Assembly: GCA_934662565.1 (NCBI GenBank)
Contig: CAKUKI010000002.1
Coordinates: 1-64,000 of the forward strand
Origin: an uncultured Elusimicrobiales bacterium
Lineage (GTDB): Bacteria > Elusimicrobiota > Elusimicrobia > Elusimicrobiales > Elusimicrobiaceae
Direction: 5' to 3'
Length of the DNA: 64,000 nt
Shown here: positions 24,790 through 33,935 of the stretch, in pieces
Position numbering within the stretch: the first letter of the stretch is position 1
Layout: every line of letters begins with the position of its first letter
Notes under the pieces: generated by a model
Told to the model about the DNA's origin: nothing
The model's input: only the letters and a program-made list of their open reading frames with translations
The model's database searches: none
Position numbers and translations under genes: made by a program

Positions 24790-24801
24790 AAGTTTTATCC
24801 T

Positions 24802-24831
24802 AAAGGCCCCGCGCCACACCGCGGGGCCTTT
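24802..24831 (-). terminator. Intrinsic terminator
   Basis: AAAGGCCCCGC (24802-24812) pairs with GCGGGGCCTTT (24821-24831). On the minus strand it lies just after the stop of the small membrane protein gene. Confidence 0.75.
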
Positions 24832-24836
24832 GTGTG

Positions 24837-25199
24837 TTAGGCGGCGGATAAAATCGCACCGAGCAGGGCCATAATTGCCCCGCCGAAAAATACTACCGCT
24901 ATTACTGGAAGTAGTACAATGGCTATCGTCAGCCAGCTAAATACGGCTACCCAAAAGGCGGTGCTTTTGGCTTCTTGGGTGTGGCCGTCGCGCGCTAAAT
25001 CTTGCGCGCGCAAAGCTAGTATCAGCGCCGCCAAAGCCAGTGCAATCGTAAAAAACCCCGTAAAGCAGGATAGTAATACGGCCACAATGGCAAGCGTAAA
25101 ATGGGAATTTACGCATTTTCCGCCGGTGGCCGCACAGTGGCAGTCCTCGCGGTTTTTATGGTTGATTTGGCATTGGGAATTATTTTCTTCGTCTGGCAT
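24837..25199 (-). CDS. Small two-helix membrane protein, CD225/dispanin-like
   Basis: The 120-aa protein has a polar N-terminus with cysteines (CQINHKNREDCHC and GGKC), then two hydrophobic stretches (about 38-60 and 80-118). Between them, LALRAQDLARDGHTQEAKST resembles the intracellular loop of CD225/dispanin proteins. The family call is tentative. I chose the ATG at 25199, which has AAGGGGG 5 nt upstream; the ORF from 25232 is less likely. It is a single-gene transcript ending in a terminator. Confidence 0.55.
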   Translation of the reverse strand: MPDEENNSQCQINHKNREDCHCAATGGKCVNSHFTLAIVAVLLSCFTGFFTIALALAALILALRAQDLARDGHTQEAKSTAFWVAVFSWLTIAIVLLPVIAVVFFGGAIMALLGAILSAA

Positions 25200-25298
25200 T
25201 TTACCCCCTTGCAACTGGCCTTCCAACGGCAAATTTTTCGTGCCTAGCCAAGCTGCCCCATTATTATATAAAATATAATTTCTAGGAGTGCATTATAT

Positions 25299-25580
25299 AT
25301 GGAAATAACCAAAAAAGATGTGGAACTTTCCGGCAAATTGGCCAAAATGAAAGTGACCGACCAAGAAGCCGATATTTATAAAGAACAATTAGAAGCGTTG
25401 TTTAAGTGGGTGGCCGAGTTAAAGGCCGTCAATACAGACGGCGTAGAACTGGCGGAAACCGCCCTTTGCGCGCACATGCGTAAAGATGAACCGGTGCAGG
25501 ACCCGTCTTTAACCCGCACGCTGATTGGTGCTTTTAACGACCAAAAAGACGATTGCGCCAAAGTGAAAAAGGTACTGTAA
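25299..25580 (+). CDS. gatC: Amidotransferase subunit C
   Basis: The 93-aa protein wraps around GatA and GatB and stabilises the GatCAB complex. The N-terminal LSGKLAKMKVTDQE and the C-terminal MRKDEPVQDPSLTR fit the GatC family. An AGGAG site precedes the ATG at 25299. gatA follows at once: its ATG directly follows the gatC stop codon. Confidence 0.88.
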   Translation: MEITKKDVELSGKLAKMKVTDQEADIYKEQLEALFKWVAELKAVNTDGVELAETALCAHMRKDEPVQDPSLTRTLIGAFNDQKDDCAKVKKVL

Positions 25581-26999
25581 ATGAATAGGACAATTTCTGA
25601 AATTTTAAGCGATATCCAATCCGGCAAACAAACGGCCGAGGCCGTCACGCGGGCGTGTCTGGCTAAAATTGCCGAACTCAACCCCACTATCAATGCATTG
25701 GTGGAAGTGTGGGCCGAGGACGCCCTCAAGCAAGCGCAGGCCGTGGACGCCAAAAAAGCCCGCGGGGAGAAACTGGGCGCGCTGGCCGGTGTTCCCGTGG
25801 CTATTAAAGATAACATTTTATATAAAGGCCATAAAGCCACTTGCTGTTCTAAAATGTTGGCAGATTATGTGGCCCCGTATAATGCCACCGTGGTAGAACA
25901 CCTGTTGGCGGCGGATGCGGTGATTATCGGCCGCGCCAATATGGACGAATTTGCCATGGGCAGCAGCAACCAAACCTCTGTTTACGGTCCGGTGCATAAT
26001 CCGGTGGATACCACCCGCGTTCCGGGCGGTAGCTCCGGCGGCAGTGCTGCGGCGGTGGCTTGCGGAATGGTGCCGGTTGCGCTAGGGACGGATACCGGCG
26101 GCTCCGTGCGCCAGCCGGCGGCTTTTTGCGGCGTGGTGGGTATGAAACCCGGCTATGGGCGTATTTCCCGCTATGGCGTAATTGCCTTTGCTTCCAGTGC
26201 CGACCAAGTGGGCGTACTGGCCAACAATGTGGACGATTGCGCCACGGTGCTGGAAGTTATCTCCGGCAAAGATATGAATGACTCCACCAGTTTAGAAGCC
26301 TCGGTGCCGGATTATAAAGCCGCTTTTACGGCGGACTTAAAAGGCGTGCGCGTGGGCCTGCCGAAAGGATTTTTGGACGGCTTGGCTCCGGTCATTAAAA
26401 AACAGGTGGAAGCGGCTGCCAAACAACTGGAAGCGCAAGGTGCAACCTTGGTGGAAGTAGAGGTTCCGCACGCTAAATATGCGGCCCCGTGCTATTATAT
26501 TATCACCAGCGCGGAGGCTTCCTCCAACTTGGGCCGTTATGACGGTATCCGCTATGGCTACGCCGCCAAAGAGGCCCACGGATTGAACGATTATTACGAG
26601 CTTTCCCGCGCGCCGTTTGGGCTGGAAGTTAAAAAGCGCATTATTATTGGCACTTATGCGCTGACATCTGCCCGCTATGAAGAATGTTTTGTAAAAGCCA
26701 TGAAAGTGCGCGAACTGCTCCGCCGCGATTTTAAGAAAGCCTTTGAACAAGTGGACGTTATTTTAACGCCCACCTCTCCCACAACCGCTTTTAAGCTGGG
26801 CGAACACGACGAAAACCCGCTCTCTTTGTATCTGGCGGACTTATACACCTGCCAAGGCAACATTGGCGGTTTGGGCGGGATTAGCGTGCCGTTTGGTAAG
26901 GACGAAAACGGCCTGCCGATTGGGGTGCAATTTTATGCGCCTATTTTGAAGGAAGAAGTTGCCTTAAATGTGGCACACCACCTAGAGAAGGCGCTATGA
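25581..26999 (+). CDS. gatA: Amidotransferase subunit A (glutaminase)
   Basis: The 472-aa amidase-signature enzyme releases ammonia from glutamine for GatB. The catalytic Lys-cisSer-Ser triad can be placed at K76 (VPVAIKDNI), S151 (PGGSSGGSAA) and S175 (GTDTGGSVRQP). With gatB at 18479 it gives a full GatCAB enzyme, implying indirect formation of Gln-tRNA(Gln) and/or Asn-tRNA(Asn). Its stop overlaps the NUDIX gene by 4 nt (ATGA). Confidence 0.95.
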   Translation: MNRTISEILSDIQSGKQTAEAVTRACLAKIAELNPTINALVEVWAEDALKQAQAVDAKKARGEKLGALAGVPVAIKDNILYKGHKATCCSKMLADYVAPYNATVVEHLLAADAVIIGRANMDEFAMGSSNQTSVYGPVHNPVDTTRVPGGSSGGSAAAVACGMVPVALGTDTGGSVRQPAAFCGVVGMKPGYGRISRYGVIAFASSADQVGVLANNVDDCATVLEVISGKDMNDSTSLEASVPDYKAAFTADLKGVRVGLPKGFLDGLAPVIKKQVEAAAKQLEAQGATLVEVEVPHAKYAAPCYYIITSAEASSNLGRYDGIRYGYAAKEAHGLNDYYELSRAPFGLEVKKRIIIGTYALTSARYEECFVKAMKVRELLRRDFKKAFEQVDVILTPTSPTTAFKLGEHDENPLSLYLADLYTCQGNIGGLGGISVPFGKDENGLPIGVQFYAPILKEEVALNVAHHLEKAL

Positions 27000-27445
27000 T
27001 TGTTTCCGAATTTTCGTGCGGCGGTGTAATTTTAGACGGGCGTAAGGTGCTGTTGGTTCAAGTTAAAAATATGAAAGGCAAAAAAATTTGGACCTTCCCC
27101 AAAGGCCATATTGAGGCCAACGAAACGCCCCGTCAGGCCGCTTTGCGCGAAGTGCTGGAAGAAACCGGTTATAAAGCGGTGATTGTCCGGCCCATGATTC
27201 GGGTAAAATATGCGTTTACTTTCCAAGGCAACTATGTTAAAAAAATGGTGCAATGGTATTTGATGAAAAAACTGGGGCGCATTGGCAAGCACGACGCGGC
27301 GGAAATTATTTCTATCCGTTGGGTGTCTTTAACCAAGGCGCGCGAGTTGGTGCAGTACCCCAGTGATATACGGCTGGTGGATATGTTGTTGGCGAGCTTA
27401 CATATGTCGCCCGTAGAGTTGCCCGAAACCGAAGGGGAAGAGTAG
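26996..27445 (+). CDS. NUDIX hydrolase
   Basis: The 149-aa protein has a complete NUDIX box from G37 to G58 (G-x5-E-x7-RE-x2-EE-x-G), which binds Mg2+ and hydrolyses nucleoside diphosphates linked to another group. GKKIWTFPKGHIE before the box resembles diadenosine polyphosphate/(di)nucleotide hydrolases, but substrate cannot be fixed. It overlaps gatA by 4 nt. Repeat module 2 starts right after its stop codon. Confidence 0.85.
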   Translation: MIVSEFSCGGVILDGRKVLLVQVKNMKGKKIWTFPKGHIEANETPRQAALREVLEETGYKAVIVRPMIRVKYAFTFQGNYVKKMVQWYLMKKLGRIGKHDAAEIISIRWVSLTKARELVQYPSDIRLVDMLLASLHMSPVELPETEGEE

Positions 27446-28195
27446 ATAACAACTGGTGGTAAACTGGGATTTTAATGCGCGGGGAACAAAATAACATTTT
27501 GTTCCCCGTTCGCATTTAACGGGCAAACCATTTTCCAAATTTAAGCCCTTTTGTGCCGCCTTTAGGCTTATGTAGCTAGCGCTACACCGCGCCTAAACTA
27601 GCGGCTATGAAAAACATCTTAAATTTGAAAAATCATGCTACAAACACTTACTCTTGTACTGGCACGGACGGCATAAAATAAAGCGCCATTTTCCGCCTTG
27701 CTTTTTTCGTTGTCGGTTGCTGTTAAGCGCACCCCTTTGAAGCCGTCTATAAAATTTATTTTTAACGGAGTTATAAAGGCATTTTACTTGTCCGACCGTA
27801 GGGAGTTGTAAAATGCCCGGCTCAAAATAGGTTTGTCCTGCGGACGGCGGCTCGGAGGCTAGCCTTTTTGTAGGCGGCCTGCAAGGTGCGGCCCGCAGGG
27901 TCTTTTTCTGCAATGAGAAAAAGAAGGGCGGGTTTGGGGTGCAACCCTAAGAGTAAAAGCAAAAAATTTATCTAAAATTACAAAAAGCCCCGCCGCTTAA
28001 TCGGTCGGCTCATCCGCAAAAACATAAAAATAAGTAAAAACCACTAAAAAATAAAAGGGCGCGGGAAAAACGAAAGTTAAAAATTATCCTTAAAATATAG
28101 GGAACTTTGCCTGCCGTTTTTTAATAGGGTTGTTTTGTTTTTTTTTTTTGATAAATTTTATTTATATATAAAATTTATCAAAAATGAGGTTTTTT
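27446..28195 (+). repeat. Pilin-associated repeat module, copy 2 (core inverted)
   Basis: A 750-nt gene-free stretch. The first hairpin (27474-27516) is identical to copy 1 and begins 28 nt after the NUDIX stop. Next is a small element with 16-bp terminal inverted repeats (27530-27545 and 27618-27633, one mismatch). The core at about 27727-27939 is homologous to copies 1 and 3 but reversed, with outer arm 27749-27764 and inner arms 27778-27787/27808-27817. Its second outer arm is replaced by unrelated sequence. An 8-bp inverted repeat (27648-27655, 27949-27956) brackets the reversed part. The AT-rich leader, T12 tract (28138-28149) and hairpin (28150-28179) follow in normal orientation. Confidence 0.85.
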
Positions 28196-28681
28196 ATGAA
28201 AAACGTAAAATTAAGCCGTTTAGGTGGCTTTACGCTTATTGAATTGTTGGTGGTCGTACTCATTATCGGCATTTTAGCCAGCGTGGCTTTACCGCAATAC
28301 CAAAATGCGGTATTAAAGGCCCGCACCACGGAGGCCATTATCCAATTGCGCCACATCCGTGATGCCCAGCGGGAATATGCCCTAGCCAATGGGGCTCCGG
28401 CTACTACATGGGACGATTTGGGTTTGGATAACTTTTCGGGGAATAATTCCGACTGCACATTTAGGAATTTTGTCTATGGATTGAGACGCTATGGGGGCGG
28501 TGAAGTACAGGCCAGATATCTAAAAAGACCCCAATTTTGGATTCAAATGTATGTGTATGATGACCGCGTAGTTTGTCTAGCCAGTAAAGGGGACGCCGCC
28601 GCCAATAATTGGTGCAAAAAATATTCACCCAATCAGCAAGCTTGTCTTGACGAGCCTAGTAATTGGTGCTATCCTTTGTAA
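28196..28681 (+). CDS. Type IV pilin-like protein
   Basis: The 161-aa prepilin has leader MKNVKLSRLGG, cut before FTLIE, and the helix LLVVVLIIGILASVALPQYQ. The C-terminal part carries cysteines near its end (CLASKG, CLDEPSNWC). I chose the ATG at 28196, with GAGG 6 nt upstream; the earlier in-frame ATG at 28184 overlaps that site. Leader and first helix are nearly identical to the pilins at 12944 and 40208, while the rest is unrelated in sequence. Confidence 0.88.
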   Translation: MKNVKLSRLGGFTLIELLVVVLIIGILASVALPQYQNAVLKARTTEAIIQLRHIRDAQREYALANGAPATTWDDLGLDNFSGNNSDCTFRNFVYGLRRYGGGEVQARYLKRPQFWIQMYVYDDRVVCLASKGDAAANNWCKKYSPNQQACLDEPSNWCYPL

Positions 28682-28689
28682 ACGAATCA

Positions 28690-28722
28690 AAAACCCCGAG
28701 GATTTCAAACCTCGGGGCTTTT
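28690..28722. terminator. Bidirectional terminator between pilin and lysS
   Basis: CCCCGAGG (28694-28701) pairs with CCTCGGGG (28710-28717), flanked by A and T runs. Confidence 0.8.
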
Positions 28723-28742
28723 CATTTACGAATAAGCGTTAT

Positions 28743-30263
28743 TTATTTTTCTTCATCCAGTTTTTTAAGCGTGGGGAACAGGATGATTTCGCGGATAGAG
28801 TCTTGGCCGGTGAGCATCATAATAATACGGTCAATCCCAATGCCCATACCGCCGGTGGGCGGCATACCGCTTTCCATGGCTTCAATATAGTCCGCGTCCA
28901 AAATATCGGCGTTGTTGGCTTCTTCGCCTTTGGCGGCGGCTTTTTCGGCGGCTTGGTCTTTCAAGCGTTGCAACTGGTCGGCCGGGTCGTTTAACTCGGT
29001 ATAGGCGTTGCCCAATTCCTGCCCGTTTACAAACACTTCAAAGCGTTCCACAATTTCCGGGTCGCCGGGTTTGGTTTTGGCAAACGGGCTGACGGCGGTG
29101 GGGTAATCCATAGCAATTACCGGGTTGTGGTATTCGGCCAGTAATTTGCCTTCAAAAAGCTCGTCAAAAATGGAGGAGTCGGAATCGTCCGGGCCGAATT
29201 TAACGCCCTGTTCGCGGGCGACTTCTTCCAGCTTGGCGCGGTTGAATTTGCGGCCGTTTAACACTTCGTGAATATCGCGGCCGAATTTTTCCTGCCAGGC
29301 TTGCGGAATGTGTACGCGTTTATACGGCGGGCGCAGGTCCACTTCGTACCCGCGGAATTGGATTTTTTCCGCGCCAATGGCTTTGGCGGCGTTGCCCAAA
29401 ATTTCGTCAAACAAATCGGCCATGGTGTTTACGTCGCCATACGCTTGGTACATTTCCATCATGGTAAATTCCGGGTTGTGGGTCGTGTCTATGCCTTCGT
29501 TGCGGAACATGTGCCCAATTTCATAAATTTTATCCATACCGCCCATAATCAGGCGTTTGTGGTGCAGTTCCAGCGCAATACGCAAATAAAGCGGCATTTT
29601 GAGCGCGTTGTGGTACGTTTCAAACGGGCGCGCAATAGCCCCGCCGGAAGACGGGTTCAAAATGGGGGTTTCTACTTCCAAATAGCCTTTGTTGTCCAAG
29701 GTTCTGCGGATAGAAGAAATAATTTTGGCGCGTTTGATAAAAATTTCTTTTACGTCTTCGTTGGCAATTAAATCCAAATGGCGTTTGCGGAAGCGGACTT
29801 CCACATCTTGCAAGCCGTGGTATTTTTCCGGCATGGGGCGGATAGCTTTGGAAATCAGCGTCACTTTGGTTGCTTTAATGGTGTTTTCGCCGGTTTTGGT
29901 GACAAACAGGTGCCCGGTGACGGAAATAAAATCCCCCACGGCAATGTGTTTTTTGAAAAATTGGTAGGCTTCGTCGCCCAAATTGTCTTTGGCTACATAC
30001 AACTGTACGCGGCCCGTAAAATCGCGCAAGTGCGCAAAAGCGGCTTTACCCATGCTGCGCAACTGCATAATGCGTCCGGCGGTGACAACTTCCGTGCCTT
30101 CCGGCGCGTTTTTAGCTTCCAGACAGGATTGCTTTTTTTCGCAGCGGGCCGGATAGGGGTCCACGCCCAAGGTGCGGATTTCTTTTACTTCCGCATAGCG
30201 TTGGGCGATAATTTCGTGCAGGGCGTTGCCCTGTTCTTTGGTATGTTCTTTGGTTTGCTGCAT
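28743..30263 (-). CDS. lysS: Lysyl-tRNA synthetase, class II
   Basis: The 506-aa enzyme has an N-terminal OB-fold anticodon domain (about 55-160) and a class II catalytic core. Motif 2 (FRNEGIDTTHNPEFTMME) and motif 3 (GMGIGIDRIIMMLTG) are intact. The C-terminal half has an insertion rich in Ala/Lys/Glu (QAAEKAAAKGEEANN). A GAGG site lies before the ATG at 30263. It charges tRNA-Lys and stands alone, diverging from the ankyrin gene. Confidence 0.95.
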   Translation of the reverse strand: MQQTKEHTKEQGNALHEIIAQRYAEVKEIRTLGVDPYPARCEKKQSCLEAKNAPEGTEVVTAGRIMQLRSMGKAAFAHLRDFTGRVQLYVAKDNLGDEAYQFFKKHIAVGDFISVTGHLFVTKTGENTIKATKVTLISKAIRPMPEKYHGLQDVEVRFRKRHLDLIANEDVKEIFIKRAKIISSIRRTLDNKGYLEVETPILNPSSGGAIARPFETYHNALKMPLYLRIALELHHKRLIMGGMDKIYEIGHMFRNEGIDTTHNPEFTMMEMYQAYGDVNTMADLFDEILGNAAKAIGAEKIQFRGYEVDLRPPYKRVHIPQAWQEKFGRDIHEVLNGRKFNRAKLEEVAREQGVKFGPDDSDSSIFDELFEGKLLAEYHNPVIAMDYPTAVSPFAKTKPGDPEIVERFEVFVNGQELGNAYTELNDPADQLQRLKDQAAEKAAAKGEEANNADILDADYIEAMESGMPPTGGMGIGIDRIIMMLTGQDSIREIILFPTLKKLDEEK

Positions 30264-30347
30264 AAATAACCTCGTAAATGATAGTATCTATATTTTATCA
30301 AATTCGGACCTGTGGAAATTGGTAAAATAAATAAAGAGGTACTGAAT

Positions 30348-30956
30348 ATGAGAAAATGGTTTATCCCTTTACTGGTAGTGGGGTTGATTTTTGGCGCAGG
30401 GTTGCTTATGCGCTACTGGGCGGACGGACGGGATGCCCGCGGCGCCACGCGGCTGATGCGCTCTTTGGAAAGTGGTGCTGATACGCGGGAAACAGCCCGC
30501 CTGATTGCCCGCGCCGGAGATGTAAACGTGGGCGATAACGAGGGGCACACGGCGCTTTTTTATGCAGCGCGCCATGCCAAAGAGGCCCAACCGATTGAAA
30601 AACTGTTGGCGGCGGGGGCGGACCCCAACCGGGCGGATAATGACGGCCGCACCCCGTTATTTTGGGCGGCAGAGTTTAACCCCAATGACCAAATTGCCCT
30701 AGTTTTAATAAAGGGCGGGGCGAACCCGAATATGACCGACAAGCAAGGCCAAACGCCTCTGATGCTGGCGGCGGCACACAACCAAAAAGCGGTGTTGGAT
30801 ATTTTACTGCGTGCCAAGGCGGACCCGTCCGCCAAAGACCAATCCGGCAAAACGGTGGCGGATTATCTGGCCCAAAATGAGGAATTTACGGAACAGGAAC
30901 GCACCGATTACCGCCAAGCCATGCTGGTGCTGCACTTATTAAGACCGCTGGAATAG
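30348..30956 (+). CDS. Membrane-anchored ankyrin-repeat protein
   Basis: The 202-aa protein has an N-terminal hydrophobic segment (about 4-22), which could be an anchor or signal peptide, then three or four ankyrin repeats (about 60-175) with GHTALFYAARH, GRTPLFWAAEF and GQTPLMLAAAHN. Ankyrin repeats mediate protein binding; the partner is unknown. I chose the ATG at 30348 (AAAGAGG upstream); the ORF from 30312 adds an unlikely polar stretch. It is the first of three ankyrin proteins within 6 kb. Confidence 0.8.
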   Translation: MRKWFIPLLVVGLIFGAGLLMRYWADGRDARGATRLMRSLESGADTRETARLIARAGDVNVGDNEGHTALFYAARHAKEAQPIEKLLAAGADPNRADNDGRTPLFWAAEFNPNDQIALVLIKGGANPNMTDKQGQTPLMLAAAHNQKAVLDILLRAKADPSAKDQSGKTVADYLAQNEEFTEQERTDYRQAMLVLHLLRPLE

Positions 30957-30970
30957 ATATTTACCGTATC

Positions 30971-31006
30971 AAAAGCAGGCTCCTTAAAAAGGGGCCTGTT
31001 TTTTTA
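30971..31006 (+). terminator. Intrinsic terminator
   Basis: CAGGCTCC (30976-30983) pairs with GGGGCCTG (30991-30998) with one wobble, then a long T run. Confidence 0.75.
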
Positions 31007-31095
31007 TGGTGCCCTAAAAGCCGCCCGGTGGGATATTTATGGTGCCCTGAATTAGCGCGCGGAGCGGGGTTTCAAAAGGGGGCGCGTTTAATTCG

Positions 31096-31872
31096 TTAGC
31101 GCAAGGGGCGGCCCGCTCCGGCGGCGGGCATAGGCGGCGCGGGAGGAACTGCGGCGGCGGGATAATGCGGTCCCACACCTTGCATGGGTGGGTGAGCGGG
31201 GAGCGGCCCTCTGCCCGGTTGGGTGGGGAAAAGGGGGCCCGGCGCGGGCGGTTGCCCGGGGTTAAATGGCCGAAAATTTCCGCCCGGTACCGGCGGGTGC
31301 ATGGGCGGCAAAAGGGGCTTTATGCCGGTGGGGGCGTTATCTAAACGCGGGTCCCGCCCGGGTTGTACGGCCGGGGGCGGCGGCGGTGGGAACGGCCCTT
31401 TGCCGTGCCCTCTGTGGCGGCGGCCCGGCCCGGCGGGTTTATGCGGTCGGCCCGGTTGCGGGCGGCCCAAGTGCGGGTGCGCCCGCGGGGCAACGGTGGG
31501 TAAAATATAGTCATATTGGGCTTCGTTAGTGCCGGGTTGTTGGGCCATGCCCGGTTGGAAAAACGGCACAAATTTGCCCGGTTTTGTGACGGTTTTGGTT
31601 TTGTTTGTTGTGCGTTTTTTGGGTTGAGGGGTTGTTTTTTGTGTATCTTTTTGGTTTTTCTCTGTGACGGAAGAACCCGAGTTTTTGCTGGTGGCGGAGT
31701 CCACCTTATCTGGGGCGGATTCGGCATTATTTGGGGCGGTGTTTACCGGACGGATAGTGATAGTTTGTGTAATTTCTACATTTTGCTCCGGCGCGGGGAT
31801 ATACTGCTGGGCATATAACGGCCCCAACATAACAGTCCATAAACAGAAAAAGACAAAAAGCATATAGCGCAT
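31096..31872 (-). CDS. Secreted proline/glycine-rich protein
   Basis: The 258-aa protein has a signal peptide (about 1-21, LGPLYAQ), a Ser/Thr/Lys-rich linker (about 40-100), and a low-complexity C-terminal half of Pro, Gly, His and Arg with short motifs such as GRPQPGRP and PFPPPPPP. This suggests an extended surface or periplasmic polypeptide; no family is recognised. The coding strand is unusually GC-rich for the window. A TATACT box lies 6 nt before the ATG, with no ribosome-binding site. Confidence 0.65.
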   Translation of the reverse strand: MRYMLFVFFCLWTVMLGPLYAQQYIPAPEQNVEITQTITIRPVNTAPNNAESAPDKVDSATSKNSGSSVTEKNQKDTQKTTPQPKKRTTNKTKTVTKPGKFVPFFQPGMAQQPGTNEAQYDYILPTVAPRAHPHLGRPQPGRPHKPAGPGRRHRGHGKGPFPPPPPPAVQPGRDPRLDNAPTGIKPLLPPMHPPVPGGNFRPFNPGQPPAPGPLFPTQPGRGPLPAHPPMQGVGPHYPAAAVPPAPPMPAAGAGRPLR

Positions 31873-31999
31873 ATATACAGTATATTAATAAGCTCGGCCT
31901 TTTGGCTAGTCCGGCCGGAAAGCGGGAACTGGGGCAAAATATTCTATAATGAGTATATTGTGTTTTATCGGTACAAAATAAACTTGCCGGAGGAGGCGT

Positions 32000-33934
32000 A
32001 TGTTTACTAATTATCCGTTAGCAGTACAAATGTTGGGTTGGGCCGTGTTTATGGGCCTAAACGGCTATATCGGCGCTACTTGCCCTTTGCTTAATTTGGC
32101 GGTATTAGCGTTTTTGGGCGCTTACGCCAACAAAAAAATAGGGATTATTTTATTAATCATCGCCCTGATTATTACTGCGGCGGAATCCGTTTGGTTTTTG
32201 TTGGCAGGGTTTGCGGCGGGAATGTCCGCCACCCCGACGAGCGCCCCTTCTTTTATGGAGCAAGGGAGCGGCGTTTTGAATTTGCTGATTGCGGGGGTTG
32301 TGTTTTTTATATTGTGTTTCCATTTTAGCGCGTCGTTTCCTTCGCCTAAATGGTTGGTAATAGTTGGGATGGTTTTATTTTATGCGGCGGGGGCGTTTGC
32401 GGGTGCTTCGTTCTGGTTTCCGGTTGTAAGCCATGTGTGCGTGCTGTTGGCTATCGGCGTGTTGGGGGGATTGTTTTTAGTGCCCACGGCCCATTATGCC
32501 ATAGGTATAGGCGCTGTTCTGTTCTTGGGGCTGGCGGCTATGTATGGGTACGGCTTTTTTCAATCATATCAAGAAAACCTCCTAGGAAGAAAACAGACTG
32601 CTGCAAGGGAACAATTTTTGAAAGCGATTGACGATAATAACACGGAGCAAGTGGTTGCCTTGTGGGAGTCCGCGGATGGGGTACAAACAACAGGGCTGGA
32701 AAAAGCTTTGGCCGCTAAGAACGAAGATATGGTCCGTTTCCTCATTAAACAAGGGGTCCAAACGAATAGCGTAATGAACGAGATGATATCCGATGAAAAT
32801 TTTGGGGCCGTCCAACTGTTAGTAAACGCTGGGGCCCCCATAACGCCTTGGCATGTAAGCATTGCCGCCGCAGAAAATTTTATGCCGGCCGTACAGCTTT
32901 TTGTGGAAAACGGGGTGAATATTAACCAGAAAGACGAACGCCCGCTTAGTAAGGCCAGCGAGTCCGGAAATTTAGAAATTGTACAATACTTGCTTAAAAC
33001 AGGTAAAAATTCCCAAGAAACATTGAATGACGCCCTCTGGGAACTTTGCACGTCCATGCCAAAGCCGGACACCCTAAAAATTGCCCAACTGTTGTTAGAT
33101 TCCGGGGCGCAAGTAAACAGCCACGCGGGGTTTTATAACACCACGCCCCTGCATGGTGCCGCCGAAAAGGGGCCTTTGGAACTGGTCAAATTATTGGTTA
33201 GCAAGGGTGCCAAAGTAAATGCGGTGGACAAGGAATTCTCCATGCCGTTGGCAAAAGCCGTGCAAGCGGATAATTTGGAAATTGCTCAATTTTTACTGGA
33301 ACAGGGGGCGGATAAAACCATTAATCACTCCGATACCGAATTTCAAACGGCTATTTTTAAGGCCCGTAGTGCAAAGATGGCTCAACTATTAATAGCCAAC
33401 GGGGCGAATGTTTCCGATAGGGATAAAAAGGGCCTATCTGTATTACTCCATGCGGTAGTCCGCCACTTGGATTTTGATTTGCTGAAAGTGCTGTTGCAAA
33501 ACGGGGCAGATATTAATGCGCAGGATAAATCCGGCACGACGGCCTTATTGTGGGCGGCGCAACACCCTTACGAAAGAGATGACAAAAACTGCGTTCAATT
33601 TTTGTTGGAAAACGGTGCCAAGGCAAATGTGGCCAATAACCAAGGGGAAACCCCGCTGTTAGTGGCTGAGGAGTTAGACGTATTGCAGGCTTTACTAACC
33701 CATGGGGCGGATGTAAACGCCCAGAATGAGGACGGGCAAACCGCGCTGATATATGTTGCCAAAATGAATGCCCCGGTGGGAGAAAAAGCAAAATGGTTGC
33801 TGGAACACGGCGCGGATGTAAATATACGGGATAAAGAAGGCAAAACCGCTTTGGGCTATGTCACCACCGTCCGCTCCAGTTGGTATTCCAAAGAGTGGGT
33901 TGAAATCTTAAAACAATACGGAGCCAAAAAATAA
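32000..33934 (+). CDS. Multi-pass membrane protein with ankyrin repeats
   Basis: The 644-aa protein has six or so hydrophobic segments in the first 190 residues, then about 13 ankyrin repeats (about 205-640). They include GVNINQKDERPLSKASESG, GADVNAQNEDGQTALIYVAK and GADVNIRDKEGKTALGYV. The repeats probably face the cytoplasm and bind a partner. GGAGGAGG precedes the ATG. It is followed after 1 nt by a lipoprotein gene. Function is unknown. Confidence 0.82.
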   Translation: MFTNYPLAVQMLGWAVFMGLNGYIGATCPLLNLAVLAFLGAYANKKIGIILLIIALIITAAESVWFLLAGFAAGMSATPTSAPSFMEQGSGVLNLLIAGVVFFILCFHFSASFPSPKWLVIVGMVLFYAAGAFAGASFWFPVVSHVCVLLAIGVLGGLFLVPTAHYAIGIGAVLFLGLAAMYGYGFFQSYQENLLGRKQTAAREQFLKAIDDNNTEQVVALWESADGVQTTGLEKALAAKNEDMVRFLIKQGVQTNSVMNEMISDENFGAVQLLVNAGAPITPWHVSIAAAENFMPAVQLFVENGVNINQKDERPLSKASESGNLEIVQYLLKTGKNSQETLNDALWELCTSMPKPDTLKIAQLLLDSGAQVNSHAGFYNTTPLHGAAEKGPLELVKLLVSKGAKVNAVDKEFSMPLAKAVQADNLEIAQFLLEQGADKTINHSDTEFQTAIFKARSAKMAQLLIANGANVSDRDKKGLSVLLHAVVRHLDFDLLKVLLQNGADINAQDKSGTTALLWAAQHPYERDDKNCVQFLLENGAKANVANNQGETPLLVAEELDVLQALLTHGADVNAQNEDGQTALIYVAKMNAPVGEKAKWLLEHGADVNIRDKEGKTALGYVTTVRSSWYSKEWVEILKQYGAKK

Positions 33935-33935
33935 G

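Noticed and set aside
32350..32631. Plus-strand frame in another phase inside the membrane-ankyrin gene
   Set aside because: Composition follows the codon pattern of the real gene; no start signal.
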